A stretch of DNA of 64,000 nucleotides. Origin: Paenibacillus rigui (GTDB lineage Bacteria > Bacillota > Bacilli > Paenibacillales > NBRC-103111). The notes below the pieces were generated by a model. It was not told where the DNA came from. It saw only the letters and a program-made list of their open reading frames with translations, and did no database searches. Shown in pieces: positions 46,692-55,470 of the stretch (the stretch's first letter is position 1; each line of letters opens with the position of its first letter). Location: NCBI RefSeq assembly GCF_002234615.1, contig NZ_NMQW01000018.1:1-64000 (forward strand), written 5' to 3'. The position numbers and the translations under genes were made by a program.

Positions 46692-48740
46692 GTGCGGGAT
46701 CAAGCGACACAAGAAAGCCGGTTTCAGTTTACGAAGCTGGAGGACGGATTTGAGATCACGCTCCGGGGGGACGTGTTGCTCAGGCATACTTCAGCCCAGC
46801 CATTGCTATTTGCCGGTTACGGTGAAGAAACGATGGAGATGTACCGGGGAAATTTCGATATCCGTGATTATGTGATTGAGCGTATAGCTTTGCGTTATGC
46901 GGAGACGGAAGTGACGGAGCAATCGATACGGATCACCTTTTCAAATGTAAAGAATGGCGAGCCTTATATCACGCTGGAGGTGAAGCAGGGACTTCGCGAC
47001 CTGCAGATCGATTTCATACAAGCGAATGCTGCATTGAACCGTTTGTGGTTCCGGCTTCAGGCGGATGCGGAAGAGAAAGTGTATGGCTGCGGCGAGCAAA
47101 TGTCCCATTTGAACCTGCGGGGCAAAAATTTTCCTCTGTGGACGTCCGAGCCCGGGGTCGGCAGAAACAAGAAGACCTATGTGACCTGGCAGGCGGATGT
47201 GATCGACAAAGCCGGGGGCGATTATTATACGACCAATTACCCGGAGCCTACGTTTGTCTCCAGCCGGAAGTACATGTGCCATGTGGAAACAACGGCTTAT
47301 GCGGACTTTGATTTCAGACAGCCACAGTATCATGAGCTCCAAATGTGGGAGGTGCCATCAAGCATTGTGATCGAAACGGCCGAATCGTTCCTGGAGCTGA
47401 CAAGTCGTATCTCCGATCGCTTCGGACGTCAACCGGAGCTCCCCGACTGGACTTATAACGGGATATGGCTGGGGATTCAAGGCGGCACGGCTGTGGTGGA
47501 GAAGAAGCTGGAGCATGTGCTTTCCAAAGGGCTGAAGGTCGGCGGCGTCTGGTGTCAGGATTGGCAGGGCAAACGAATCACGTCGTTCGGTAAACGGCTG
47601 ATGTGGAACTGGCGCTGGAATCCGCAGGAATATCCGGGCCTGGATCGCAAAATGCAGGAGTGGAAGCAGCAGGGCATCCGTTTTCTCGGTTATATTAACC
47701 CTTATGTAGCCGTGGAGGGGGATTTGTTCCAAACGGCCAAAACGAACGGTTACCTGGCTTTAACGGAGCAGGGGGAAGTGTATTTGGTCGATTTCGGCGA
47801 GTTTTACTGCGGCGTGGTCGATTTCACGAATCCGGAAGCCAACGAATGGTATAAGGGAGTTATTAAGGAAAATTTGATCGGGTTCGGACTCGACGGCTGG
47901 ATGGCCGACTTCGGCGAATATTTGCCGATTGACCTGGTGCTGCATAATCGCAAGCCGGCAAAATTAATGCATAACGCTTGGCCTGTCTTATGGGCGAAGG
48001 TGAATTATGAGGCTGTGGAAGAGTCCGGGAAATTAGGCGAAGTTGTGTACTTCATGAGAGCGGGCTACAGCGGTATTCAACAATATTGCACGCTGCTTTG
48101 GGCTGGGGATCAGAGCGTGGATTGGTCGCTCGACGACGGTCTCGCCTCGGTGATTCCCGCTGCGTTATCCTCCGGCTTGCTTGGCAATGGTCTGCACCAC
48201 AGCGATATTGGGGGCTACACAAGCCTGCATGGTAATAAACGAAGCAAAGAGCTGTTTATGCGCTGGGCGGAGATGTGCGCCTTTACTCCTGTGATGCGAA
48301 CGCACGAGGGGAATCGGCCTTACGATTGCTGGCAGTTCGACAGTGACGACGAGACGCTGGAGCATTTGGTCCGGATGACGGACATTTATGCAGCGTTGTC
48401 TCCTTATACAAGGGAGCTTGTCCGCATTAATGCGGAACAAGGCATACCGGTACAGCGTCCGCTGTTCATGCACTATGAGCATGATATACGCTCCTACGAT
48501 ATCCAATACCAATATATGTACGGGCCTGATCTTCTTGTGGCTCCGGTTTATCAGGAGAACCAATCCGCCTGGTCGGTCTACCTTCCAAAGGATGAATGGG
48601 TTCATCTATGGACAGGGGAATCGTATCCTGGTGGCGGCGAAGTGGAGGTTGCCGCACCGCTCGGCTGCCCGCCCGTCTTTTACCGGAAGTCTTCAAGCTA
48701 TGCCGAATTGTTCCGGTCCGCAGCCGGAATTCAAGGCTAG
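46692..48740 (+). CDS. yihQ: GH31 sulfoquinovosidase (YihQ type)
   Basis: A 682-residue cytoplasmic alpha-glycosidase that releases sulfoquinovose from sulfolipid-derived glycosides. Against E. coli YihQ every diagnostic residue is shifted by one: nucleophile D406 (D405) in MADFGEYLP, acid/base D473 (D472) in WAGDQSVDW, and the sulfonate pocket R302 and W305 (R301, W304) in KRLMWNW plus Y509 (Y508) in HSDIGGY. Long stretches around these motifs also read like YihQ. GTG at 46692 follows AAGGAGG at seven bases. The glycosidase family and specificity are therefore well supported, and define the locus. It has no signal peptide, so glycosides must be imported first. Confidence 0.95.
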   Translation: MRDQATQESRFQFTKLEDGFEITLRGDVLLRHTSAQPLLFAGYGEETMEMYRGNFDIRDYVIERIALRYAETEVTEQSIRITFSNVKNGEPYITLEVKQGLRDLQIDFIQANAALNRLWFRLQADAEEKVYGCGEQMSHLNLRGKNFPLWTSEPGVGRNKKTYVTWQADVIDKAGGDYYTTNYPEPTFVSSRKYMCHVETTAYADFDFRQPQYHELQMWEVPSSIVIETAESFLELTSRISDRFGRQPELPDWTYNGIWLGIQGGTAVVEKKLEHVLSKGLKVGGVWCQDWQGKRITSFGKRLMWNWRWNPQEYPGLDRKMQEWKQQGIRFLGYINPYVAVEGDLFQTAKTNGYLALTEQGEVYLVDFGEFYCGVVDFTNPEANEWYKGVIKENLIGFGLDGWMADFGEYLPIDLVLHNRKPAKLMHNAWPVLWAKVNYEAVEESGKLGEVVYFMRAGYSGIQQYCTLLWAGDQSVDWSLDDGLASVIPAALSSGLLGNGLHHSDIGGYTSLHGNKRSKELFMRWAEMCAFTPVMRTHEGNRPYDCWQFDSDDETLEHLVRMTDIYAALSPYTRELVRINAEQGIPVQRPLFMHYEHDIRSYDIQYQYMYGPDLLVAPVYQENQSAWSVYLPKDEWVHLWTGESYPGGGEVEVAAPLGCPPVFYRKSSSYAELFRSAAGIQG

Positions 48741-48790
48741 TCTCTAACGAGATGTGAACTTTATTCCATGATAAGAGGTGCCCTACACTT

Positions 48791-50131
48791 ATGCTGACAA
48801 CATCGCTTTTATACTTACCTATCGGCCGTAAAACGTTTGACATGACGGCGGCCGAGCCGATCTGGGCGGAAACGTCTGCAATATTGAAGGAGCAATATGA
48901 GACAGTTTATGAGCCTGCCGGTATCATTACTTCCATAGACGAGTTGGAGGCGTTCCTCCAAACGTTGGAAGGCAAAGCCGTTGACTCCATTGTGTACCAA
49001 AGCGTGACCTTCGCCGACGGCGAATTCGCCGTGAAGGTGTTGGACTACTTCAAGGCTCCTTTCATCGTATGGTCCGTACGTGAGCCGAGTGTTGGCGGAC
49101 GGCTTCGCCTGAATTCCTTAACCGGTGGCAACAGCACGAGCAACGTATTGAAAAATCACAGCCATCCCTTTGCATTTGTGTTCGGCAATCCGTCCGAGGC
49201 CAAATTGCAGCAGCGATTGAAGCTGCAGCTTCAGGTCAACGGTGTGATTCGAAAGCTGCAGGAGCTTTCGATCGGAGTGGTCGGCGAACACCCGCCGGGC
49301 TTCTTTTTCTCCGATGCGGATGCGGTGGAGCTAAAGGACACGCTTGGCGTCCAGCTGCACTCGCTGAATTTGCATCAAGCCTTTAAAGAGTGTGCGGAGG
49401 TTGAGGAGGAGCGCTGGATCCAAGCGGTAGAACGGGCGGAACAGCAGGTCGTCGGCCTGAACCGAACCGATGAAACCGTTAAAAAATTTGCGCAATTTTA
49501 TACGTATCTTCAGCAGTATATCAACGAGCATCGGATTCAAGCGTTAGCAGTTCGCTGCTGGCCGGATTTCTTCGTCGAGCTTGGCGCTGCAGCGTGCTCA
49601 ACGTTATCTCAGTTCACGGAATGCGGTGTCGTGTCTTCCTGCGAATCGGATATCCACGGTTCGATCTCGATGTATATTTTGCAGGAATTAAGTCAGGGGC
49701 AAGCCCCGTACCTGGGAGATATGGTGCATGTGAACGAAGACCGCAACTCGGTCGTCTTCTGGCACTGTGGAGCGGGGGCATATTCCTTGGCTCACCCGTC
49801 TACGGGTGCTCAAGCAGGGGTTCATCCGAACCGCAAGATGGGCTTTACGATGGATTTCGGCCTGAAGCCGGGCGGGGTGACGATCTTCCGCGTCAGCCAT
49901 ACGCCGGACGGCTACCGGCTGCTCGTCATGAAGGGCGAAGCGTTGGACGCAGCGCAGCCGTTCAGCGGTACCTCCGTCGAAGTGAAGCTGCCTCATGATG
50001 TTTCGGATACGCTGGTCGAGCTGATGAATGAAGGTTTTGAGCCGCATTTCGCTCTTGTCTATGAGGATGTTGCCGATGCCTTAATCGAACTGGGCCGACA
50101 GCTTGGCATTCATACAATTGCTTACGTTTGA
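48791..50131 (+). CDS. L-fucose/L-arabinose isomerase-like protein, probable sulfoquinovose isomerase
   Basis: A 446-residue cytoplasmic protein of the metal-dependent FucI/AraA isomerase-like superfamily. Likely metal-site residues are E285 and D287 in VSSCESDIHGSISM and H325 in FWHCGAGAYSLAHP, and RCWPDFFVELG (from R255) precedes them. By position it should convert sulfoquinovose to 6-deoxy-6-sulfofructose. Fucose-isomerase-like sulfoquinovose isomerases are known from sulfo-transaldolase pathways of Bacillota, whereas E. coli uses the unrelated YihS. AAGAGGTG lies 11 bases before the ATG. Confidence 0.78.
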   Translation: MLTTSLLYLPIGRKTFDMTAAEPIWAETSAILKEQYETVYEPAGIITSIDELEAFLQTLEGKAVDSIVYQSVTFADGEFAVKVLDYFKAPFIVWSVREPSVGGRLRLNSLTGGNSTSNVLKNHSHPFAFVFGNPSEAKLQQRLKLQLQVNGVIRKLQELSIGVVGEHPPGFFFSDADAVELKDTLGVQLHSLNLHQAFKECAEVEEERWIQAVERAEQQVVGLNRTDETVKKFAQFYTYLQQYINEHRIQALAVRCWPDFFVELGAAACSTLSQFTECGVVSSCESDIHGSISMYILQELSQGQAPYLGDMVHVNEDRNSVVFWHCGAGAYSLAHPSTGAQAGVHPNRKMGFTMDFGLKPGGVTIFRVSHTPDGYRLLVMKGEALDAAQPFSGTSVEVKLPHDVSDTLVELMNEGFEPHFALVYEDVADALIELGRQLGIHTIAYV

Positions 50132-50149
50132 TTAGGGAGGATGAACAGG

Positions 50150-51346
50150 ATGCATAAAATTGCCGTCGGGCAAGCCGGAGGGCCAACCGCTGTTATCAAT
50201 GCGAGTCTGGTAGGCTTTGTAGACGGTTTGCCCGAGAACGTGGAGTTATACGGGGTCATGAACGGGTATCAAGGCCTGGTTCTGAATGAGATGGAACGCT
50301 TCGACAGGTCTTCTCTGGAATGGCTTAAGCAGCATAGGGGCGTTCCGGGGGCGTGTCTTGGCTCAGGCAGATATGCCTTCACTTCGGATTTGATCGTGAC
50401 AGCAGTGCTGAATTTAAAGGCCAGAGATATTCACACACTGGTTTTTATCGGGGGCAATGGCACGATGGCTGCTCTTCAGAAGATGAGCGAGGCGGCCGCG
50501 TCCATGAATTATGAACTGCAGACGATAGGCATTCCGAAGACGGTCGACAATGATCTGTCCGCTACGGACCACGCCCCGGGGTATGCCAGCGCAGCGCATT
50601 TTGTGTCCATGTCGGTAAGGGATATCAACAAGGATTTGGAAGCGATGCGTAATTTCGAGCAGGTTCGCATCATCGAAACGATGGGCCGCAATGCAGGCTG
50701 GCTGGCGATGGCGGCCGGATTGCACAAAACCTGCGATGGGGATGGCCCTCATATGATCTGCATTCCGGAGCTGGCAGTGGCCAAGGAGCCGTTTGTCCGG
50801 CAGGTTCAAAACATCGTGAAGGATAACGGGATCGCCACGATTGTCGTCAGCGAAGGGGTAGCCTTTGAAGGCGGCTCTCAGGTGCAGCGGGAAGTGGTGA
50901 ATGGAAGAGCCGTTCTCGGGGGCATCTCCACCGAAATGGAGCAATTGCTCCGTTCCGAGCTTGGCTTGAATGTGAGATCCGAAAATTTGGGCATGAACCA
51001 GCGCAGCGCCATGTGGGCGGTTTCGAGCCGGGATCATCAGGAAGCTTATGAGGTAGGGAAGCAAGCGGCCCTGTACTTGGAAAAAGGATACTCCAATGTC
51101 ATGATTAGTATACAAAGAAGCGACGCAATAGGATATAATTATGACTTAAAGAGTGTGCCCCTTGAACAAGTCTTTATTCTGGGCGAACGCATGCTGCCTG
51201 AAACGTTTATATCGAACCCTGCTGATTTTTATTCGTGGCTGGAGCCTCTGATTGGAGATCAAGTCAGAAGATATCCTCCGGCATGGAAAAGGAGAAAACC
51301 ACATGACCTCAAATACCATAAACTCGAATTCGGTCGATCCCAATAA
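50150..51346 (+). CDS. 6-phosphofructokinase-superfamily kinase, candidate sulfofructose kinase
   Basis: A 398-residue cytoplasmic kinase of the PfkA/PFP fold. The substrate and nucleotide loops are GQAGGPTAVINASL, GGNGTM (101-106) and IPKTVDNDL with D133 and D135. ETMGRNAGWLA is the MGR motif. Two features are unusual: Asn103 stands where E. coli Pfk has the Mg-binding Asp103 (GGDG), and Lys130 sits in the PKTxDND form shared with PPi-type enzymes. It probably phosphorylates C1 of 6-deoxy-6-sulfofructose. E. coli uses a ribokinase-family enzyme (YihV) for that step. The donor, ATP or PPi, is not clear. ATG at 50150 is preferred, nine bases after GGGAGG. Confidence 0.85.
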   Translation: MHKIAVGQAGGPTAVINASLVGFVDGLPENVELYGVMNGYQGLVLNEMERFDRSSLEWLKQHRGVPGACLGSGRYAFTSDLIVTAVLNLKARDIHTLVFIGGNGTMAALQKMSEAAASMNYELQTIGIPKTVDNDLSATDHAPGYASAAHFVSMSVRDINKDLEAMRNFEQVRIIETMGRNAGWLAMAAGLHKTCDGDGPHMICIPELAVAKEPFVRQVQNIVKDNGIATIVVSEGVAFEGGSQVQREVVNGRAVLGGISTEMEQLLRSELGLNVRSENLGMNQRSAMWAVSSRDHQEAYEVGKQAALYLEKGYSNVMISIQRSDAIGYNYDLKSVPLEQVFILGERMLPETFISNPADFYSWLEPLIGDQVRRYPPAWKRRKPHDLKYHKLEFGRSQ

Positions 51347-52052
51347 GAACATTGCGCTGTATCAGCAAGTAAAGGATGCGCTCCTTAAGTTTATCCATAC
51401 GCAGGTATGGAGACCCAATACATTGATTCCTACGGAGCAAGAGCTTATGGACACCTTCAAGGTGAGCCGGACGACAATTCGTCAAGCGATCAATATGCTG
51501 GTTCAAGAGGGGCTGCTGGAGAAGCGTCAAGGCAAAGGGACAATCGTACTGCCGCTGAAGCTGGTAGGAAACCTGGGAAGGCTGCGCGGGTTCGCTGAAG
51601 AAGTGATGGAGCGAGGTCTGGTTCCGAATTCGCAGCTCATCCGCGCGGAGTTTACGACGATCCTGAATTTTGAGAAGAGCATGCTGCAGGTTCCGGAGAA
51701 TGAGAAGGTGCTGCTGATCGAGCGCATCCGATTCGCCAACGATACCCCCATAGCGCTGGAGCGCAGCTGCTGGCCCGAGAAAATCGGTCAGATTCTCATG
51801 AAATATGATTTGAATTCGGCACGGTACTACGAAATTCTTGAGAGCAATAATATTTTCCTGAAGCAGGCCAATGAGAAAATATCCGCGATTAACGCTACCT
51901 TGCATGAAGCCGATCTGCTTGGCATTCGCGGAGGCGAAGCATTGCTGGAGATGACCCGTCTAAGCTTCGGTATTGATGGTCATCCAATGGAGTATACACG
52001 CACGAAGTTTAGAAGCGATCAGTACAGCTACGATATAGAACTTACACGATAG
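51303..52052 (+). CDS. GntR/HutC-family (UTRA) transcription regulator
   Basis: A 249-residue repressor-type protein. The winged HTH (about 15-85) includes LIPTEQELMDTFKVSRTTIRQAINMLVQEGLLEKRQGKGT. The UTRA effector domain follows with VLLIERIRFANDTPIALERSCWP and a MEYTRTKFRSDQYSY end. ATG at 51303 overlaps the kinase gene by 44 bases and has AAAAGGAG upstream within it. Embedded in the locus, it probably represses the promoter at 42776 until a sulfosugar intermediate binds. The inverted repeat at 42815-42866 is a possible operator. Confidence 0.92.
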   Translation: MTSNTINSNSVDPNKNIALYQQVKDALLKFIHTQVWRPNTLIPTEQELMDTFKVSRTTIRQAINMLVQEGLLEKRQGKGTIVLPLKLVGNLGRLRGFAEEVMERGLVPNSQLIRAEFTTILNFEKSMLQVPENEKVLLIERIRFANDTPIALERSCWPEKIGQILMKYDLNSARYYEILESNNIFLKQANEKISAINATLHEADLLGIRGGEALLEMTRLSFGIDGHPMEYTRTKFRSDQYSYDIELTR

Positions 52053-52063
52053 GGGAGAAAGCT

Positions 52064-52930
52064 ATGCGGTTTATTTCCGGTAAAGACATGTTGGACAAAG
52101 CTTGGAAGGAAGGATATGCCGTCGGCGCCTTCAGCGCTCATAATGCAGAGAGCATTCAAGCTATTCTGATGGCGGCGGAGGCCGAGCAAGCTCCGGTTAT
52201 GATTCAAGTAGGCCAAAGAGTGATCCACTATATGGGGCTCGAAGCGATGAAAGTGATGATTGATACGTTTGCGAAGCATACGAACGTTCCGGTTTGTATC
52301 CATCTTGATCACAGCCGTCAGTATCAACAGACAATGAGTGCGATTCAACTAGGCTTTCAATCCGTGATGTTCGACGGGTCGTCGCTTTCTTTTGAGGAAA
52401 ATGCTTCGATTACCCGGAAGGTTGTTGAAGCCGCAAGGGCTCTCCATATCGGTTCCGAAGGAGAAATAGGCAAAATCGGCGGTACCGAGGACGACATTAC
52501 GGTCGATGAAGAGGATGCCATGATTACAACTGTGGACGATGCGGTCCGTTTCGTAGAGGCGACGGATGTCGATTACTTGGCTGTTTCGATCGGTACAGCC
52601 CACGGGATGTATAAGAAGCCGCCGAAGCTTGCATTGGAGCGTCTCCAGGAAATTACCGATGCGGTCAAGCGTCCAATTGTGCTGCATGGCGGATCGGATG
52701 TACCGGATGAGCAAATCCAGCAGGCGATTCCGCGGGGCATTGCCAAGATCAATGTGGATACCGAGCTGAGACAAGCGTTTACTCAAGGGATGCTGGATGT
52801 GCTGCTGAAGGATCAAGAGGAATATCATTTGGCGGTTTCCTTGGGCCGTGGAAGACAATTCATGCAGGCGAAGGTGCAGGAAAAAATCAGGTTATTTGGA
52901 AGCTCGGGCCGTGCCCAAGATTTTAGATAA
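52064..52930 (+). CDS. Class II (metal-dependent) aldolase, candidate sulfofructose-1-phosphate aldolase
   Basis: A 288-residue cytoplasmic aldolase of the FbaA/GatY/KbaY family. Zinc ligands and the catalytic acid are visible: D82 and H83 in HLDHS, H180 in IGTAHGMY and H208 in VLHGGSD. In this context it should split sulfofructose 1-phosphate into dihydroxyacetone phosphate and sulfolactaldehyde. E. coli uses a class I Schiff-base enzyme (YihT) instead. AGGGGAGAA precedes the ATG, 12 bases after the regulator stop. A fructose-bisphosphate or tagatose-bisphosphate role cannot be excluded by motifs alone. Confidence 0.88.
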   Translation: MRFISGKDMLDKAWKEGYAVGAFSAHNAESIQAILMAAEAEQAPVMIQVGQRVIHYMGLEAMKVMIDTFAKHTNVPVCIHLDHSRQYQQTMSAIQLGFQSVMFDGSSLSFEENASITRKVVEAARALHIGSEGEIGKIGGTEDDITVDEEDAMITTVDDAVRFVEATDVDYLAVSIGTAHGMYKKPPKLALERLQEITDAVKRPIVLHGGSDVPDEQIQQAIPRGIAKINVDTELRQAFTQGMLDVLLKDQEEYHLAVSLGRGRQFMQAKVQEKIRLFGSSGRAQDFR

Positions 52931-52979
52931 TGATTAAGTTTAAACATCGTGACGTTACTATAAATACGAGGTGATGAAT

Positions 52980-54404
52980 GTGAGCGTGAAGCAAGCTTAC
53001 GGATTATTTATAAATGGAGAATGGGAACAAACCGAACGGACGATGGCGGTACTCGATAAGTACAGCCTATCCGAAGCAGCTGCCATTTCGGTGGCCGAGC
53101 AGCAGCACGTTGCCCGAGCCGTTGAAAGCGCGCATGCTGCACAAAAATCGCCCTTTTCACCTAACGAACGTTACAAAGTGCTGATGCGTGTGGCCCAGCT
53201 TCTTCAGGAGCAAAGAGAACAATTCGCTGCTCTACTGGTAAGCGAAGTTGGCAAACCGATTCGGGAAGCCCGCGGCGAAGTCGATCGAGCCATTCAGACG
53301 ATGATCATTTCCGCAGAAGAAGCCAAGCGTATTCATGGGGAAGGGGTTCCGGTGGAAGCCGCTCAAGGCTCCGAGAACCGGATGGCCTTTACAATCCGGG
53401 TTCCTGTCGGTGTCATCGCCGCCATTACTCCGTTTAATGTGCCGCTTAATCTCGTCTGCCACAAAATTTGTCCGGCGCTTGCCGCGGGCAACAGTGTGGT
53501 GCTGAAGCCGTCGGAGGTAACGCCGCTTGTCGCTTTGCGTTTGGCGGAGCTTTTCCACCAAGCCGGCTTGCCGAAGGGACGCCTGAATGTGCTTACCGGA
53601 GACGGTGCCGAAATCGGTACTTGGCTCTTGGACAATCCGAAGGTGCGCATGTTCTCATTTACTGGCAGTGTACGTGTAGGAGAAATCATCCGCCGCCAAG
53701 CGGGCATTCGCAAGGTCGCGCTGGAGCTCGGCAATAACTCGGCAACGATCGTTCATAAGGATTGCGATCTGGATCAAGCGGCGGAGCTGATAGCTATGAA
53801 AAGCTTTAACAATTCGGGCCAGGTATGTATTTCCGTACAGCGCGTTTATGTGCATGAAGACGTGCTGCCGCTGTTCCTGGAGAAGCTGAAAGCGAGAACC
53901 GAACGGTTGGTTGTCGGCAATCCGCTTGAGGAAGCGACGGATATCGGACCGATGATTAGCGTACGAGAAGCGGAGCGGGTCGAGAGCTGGGTTCATGAAG
54001 CGGTGGAGCAGGGAGCTGAACTGGTGCTGGGCGGCGAGCGAAGCGGCGCTTTTTATCGCCCGACCATTTTGACTCAAGTGCAGCCATCGATGAAGGTGTG
54101 CTCGCAGGAAGTGTTCGGTCCTGTCGTTGCAGTAGACACCTATAGCGAAATGGATGAGGTTATTGCCAAGGTCAACGATTCGGAATACGGTTTGCAGGCA
54201 GGCTTGTTCACGAACGATTTGAAATTTGCGATGAAAGCGGCCAAAGAGATTGAGGTCGGCGGCTTGATCATCAATGACGGGTCGGCTTACCGGGTTGACC
54301 ATATGCCGTACGGCGGAGTGAAAAACAGCGGAACGGGTAAAGAAGGACCGGTGTACGCCATTGAGGAAATGACCGAAGAACGCATTATAGTTATGAATCT
54401 ATAA
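52980..54404 (+). CDS. Aldehyde dehydrogenase, candidate sulfolactaldehyde dehydrogenase
   Basis: A 474-residue NAD(P)-dependent dehydrogenase. Catalytic parts are N153 in TPFNVP, E249 in ALELGN and C283 in NSGQVC, with FTGS for cofactor binding. It should oxidise sulfolactaldehyde from the aldolase to sulfolactate, the waste product of oxidative sulfoglycolysis, and provides reducing power. I chose GTG at 52980 because GAGG is eight bases upstream; the GTG/ATG at 52971/52974 is too close to it. A related enzyme acts in Pseudomonas sulfoglycolysis. Confidence 0.88.
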   Translation: MSVKQAYGLFINGEWEQTERTMAVLDKYSLSEAAAISVAEQQHVARAVESAHAAQKSPFSPNERYKVLMRVAQLLQEQREQFAALLVSEVGKPIREARGEVDRAIQTMIISAEEAKRIHGEGVPVEAAQGSENRMAFTIRVPVGVIAAITPFNVPLNLVCHKICPALAAGNSVVLKPSEVTPLVALRLAELFHQAGLPKGRLNVLTGDGAEIGTWLLDNPKVRMFSFTGSVRVGEIIRRQAGIRKVALELGNNSATIVHKDCDLDQAAELIAMKSFNNSGQVCISVQRVYVHEDVLPLFLEKLKARTERLVVGNPLEEATDIGPMISVREAERVESWVHEAVEQGAELVLGGERSGAFYRPTILTQVQPSMKVCSQEVFGPVVAVDTYSEMDEVIAKVNDSEYGLQAGLFTNDLKFAMKAAKEIEVGGLIINDGSAYRVDHMPYGGVKNSGTGKEGPVYAIEEMTEERIIVMNL

Positions 54405-54441
54405 AAGCTGAAGGGTACCCTATTGCAAGGGGAACATCACC

Positions 54442-55431
54442 ATGGGAATATTACGAACAACGAATACTTTGCTGGAAAAATGGATTTACCTTCTCATGCC
54501 TTCGATTATGGTCTTAGGTATGACGATCGGGGGAAGCCTCGCACCATGGACGGCTTGGACGTCGTTTCTGTTTATGCTGCTGACGTTCCTTTCCTCATTG
54601 AACGCGGACTATCGCAAATTCGTCCATGTGATCAGGAAACCGGCACTTCTGCTGACTTTTCTGATATTCGCTCACTTGGTCATTCCGTGGACCGTTTTTC
54701 AAATGAGCAGCCGTCTGTTCTTTGGCCAAGCGGAGCTAGCCGCGGGAATCACGTTATCAACGCTGCTTCCGCTCGGTGTGACCTCTATTTTCTGGGTGGC
54801 GTATAACAAAGGCAACGTGGAAACCACGTTGTCTCTGGTGTCCATCGACACGATTCTGAGCCCGCTCATCGTACCGTTGACCTTATCACTCATCTTGAGC
54901 TCCCAAGTCCAGCTTCAGACCGAAGCGCTGATTGTGAGCTTATTCAAGCTCGTATTAATTCCTACGGTTGCAGGTATGCTGGTTGGGGAATATGTGAAAA
55001 AGAAAGAGGAACGGGTGTGGTTTAAGCCTGCCTCGGCACTTCTCGGTAAAGCATGCTTATATTTCATTGTTTTATTGAATGCCGCATCGATATCCGGGCA
55101 GCTCCACCTGATCCGCGATCATGTAGGGTCTATCATTGCCGCCGTATTCGGCACGATGGTGTTCGGCTATGTTGTCAACTTCGGGATTAGCAAGCTGTTC
55201 ACGCAGGCGCATGAGGATCATATCGCCATTAGCTATTCGGGCGGCGTGCGCAATTATACGGTAGGTGTCGTGTTGGCGACCACTTTTTTTGAGCCTATCG
55301 TCGCTCTGCCGGTGCTGCTGGCGATGCTGCTGCAGCACCCGATGGCTCTGCTGTTTTACTATTTCTTTCGTTGGGTGCAGCGGAAAAACAGGCATGCGGA
55401 GAATGCAGCTAAGCAAGGGGCTGCATCTTAA
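54442..55431 (+). CDS. BASS/SBF-family (bile acid:sodium symporter-like) transporter, candidate sulfolactate exporter
   Basis: A 329-residue membrane protein with about ten predicted spans. The pattern LLPLGVTSIFWVAYNKGNVETTLSLVSIDTILSPLIVP resembles one crossover motif of SBF-type transporters, and SGGVRNYTVGVVLATTFFEP the second. It is the last gene of the sulfoquinovose locus, before a terminator. Sulfoglycolytic cells must export the C3 sulfonate they make, so export of sulfolactate is the simplest role. Sulfonate exporters known to me from other pathways are of other families (for example TauE-like). Confidence 0.8.
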   Translation: MGILRTTNTLLEKWIYLLMPSIMVLGMTIGGSLAPWTAWTSFLFMLLTFLSSLNADYRKFVHVIRKPALLLTFLIFAHLVIPWTVFQMSSRLFFGQAELAAGITLSTLLPLGVTSIFWVAYNKGNVETTLSLVSIDTILSPLIVPLTLSLILSSQVQLQTEALIVSLFKLVLIPTVAGMLVGEYVKKKEERVWFKPASALLGKACLYFIVLLNAASISGQLHLIRDHVGSIIAAVFGTMVFGYVVNFGISKLFTQAHEDHIAISYSGGVRNYTVGVVLATTFFEPIVALPVLLAMLLQHPMALLFYYFFRWVQRKNRHAENAAKQGAAS

Positions 55432-55470
55432 TGAAGCAGCAGGTGATGAGAGGAAGGAGTCAAGAGAGAG

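Noticed and set aside
46692-48740. Generic alpha-glucosidase or alpha-xylosidase call for the second GH31
   Set aside because: All five YihQ-specific residues are present, including the sulfonate-binding Arg, Trp and Tyr.
52064-52930. Housekeeping fructose-bisphosphate aldolase
   Set aside because: The family matches, but the gene is locked between the sulfoquinovose regulator and dehydrogenase genes, and a PfkA-type kinase lies beside it, so a pathway-specific role is more likely. The housekeeping role is not excluded by motifs.
53468-53737. 89-codon open frame inside the aldehyde dehydrogenase gene
   Set aside because: It is a different-frame shadow of a well-supported catalytic region.
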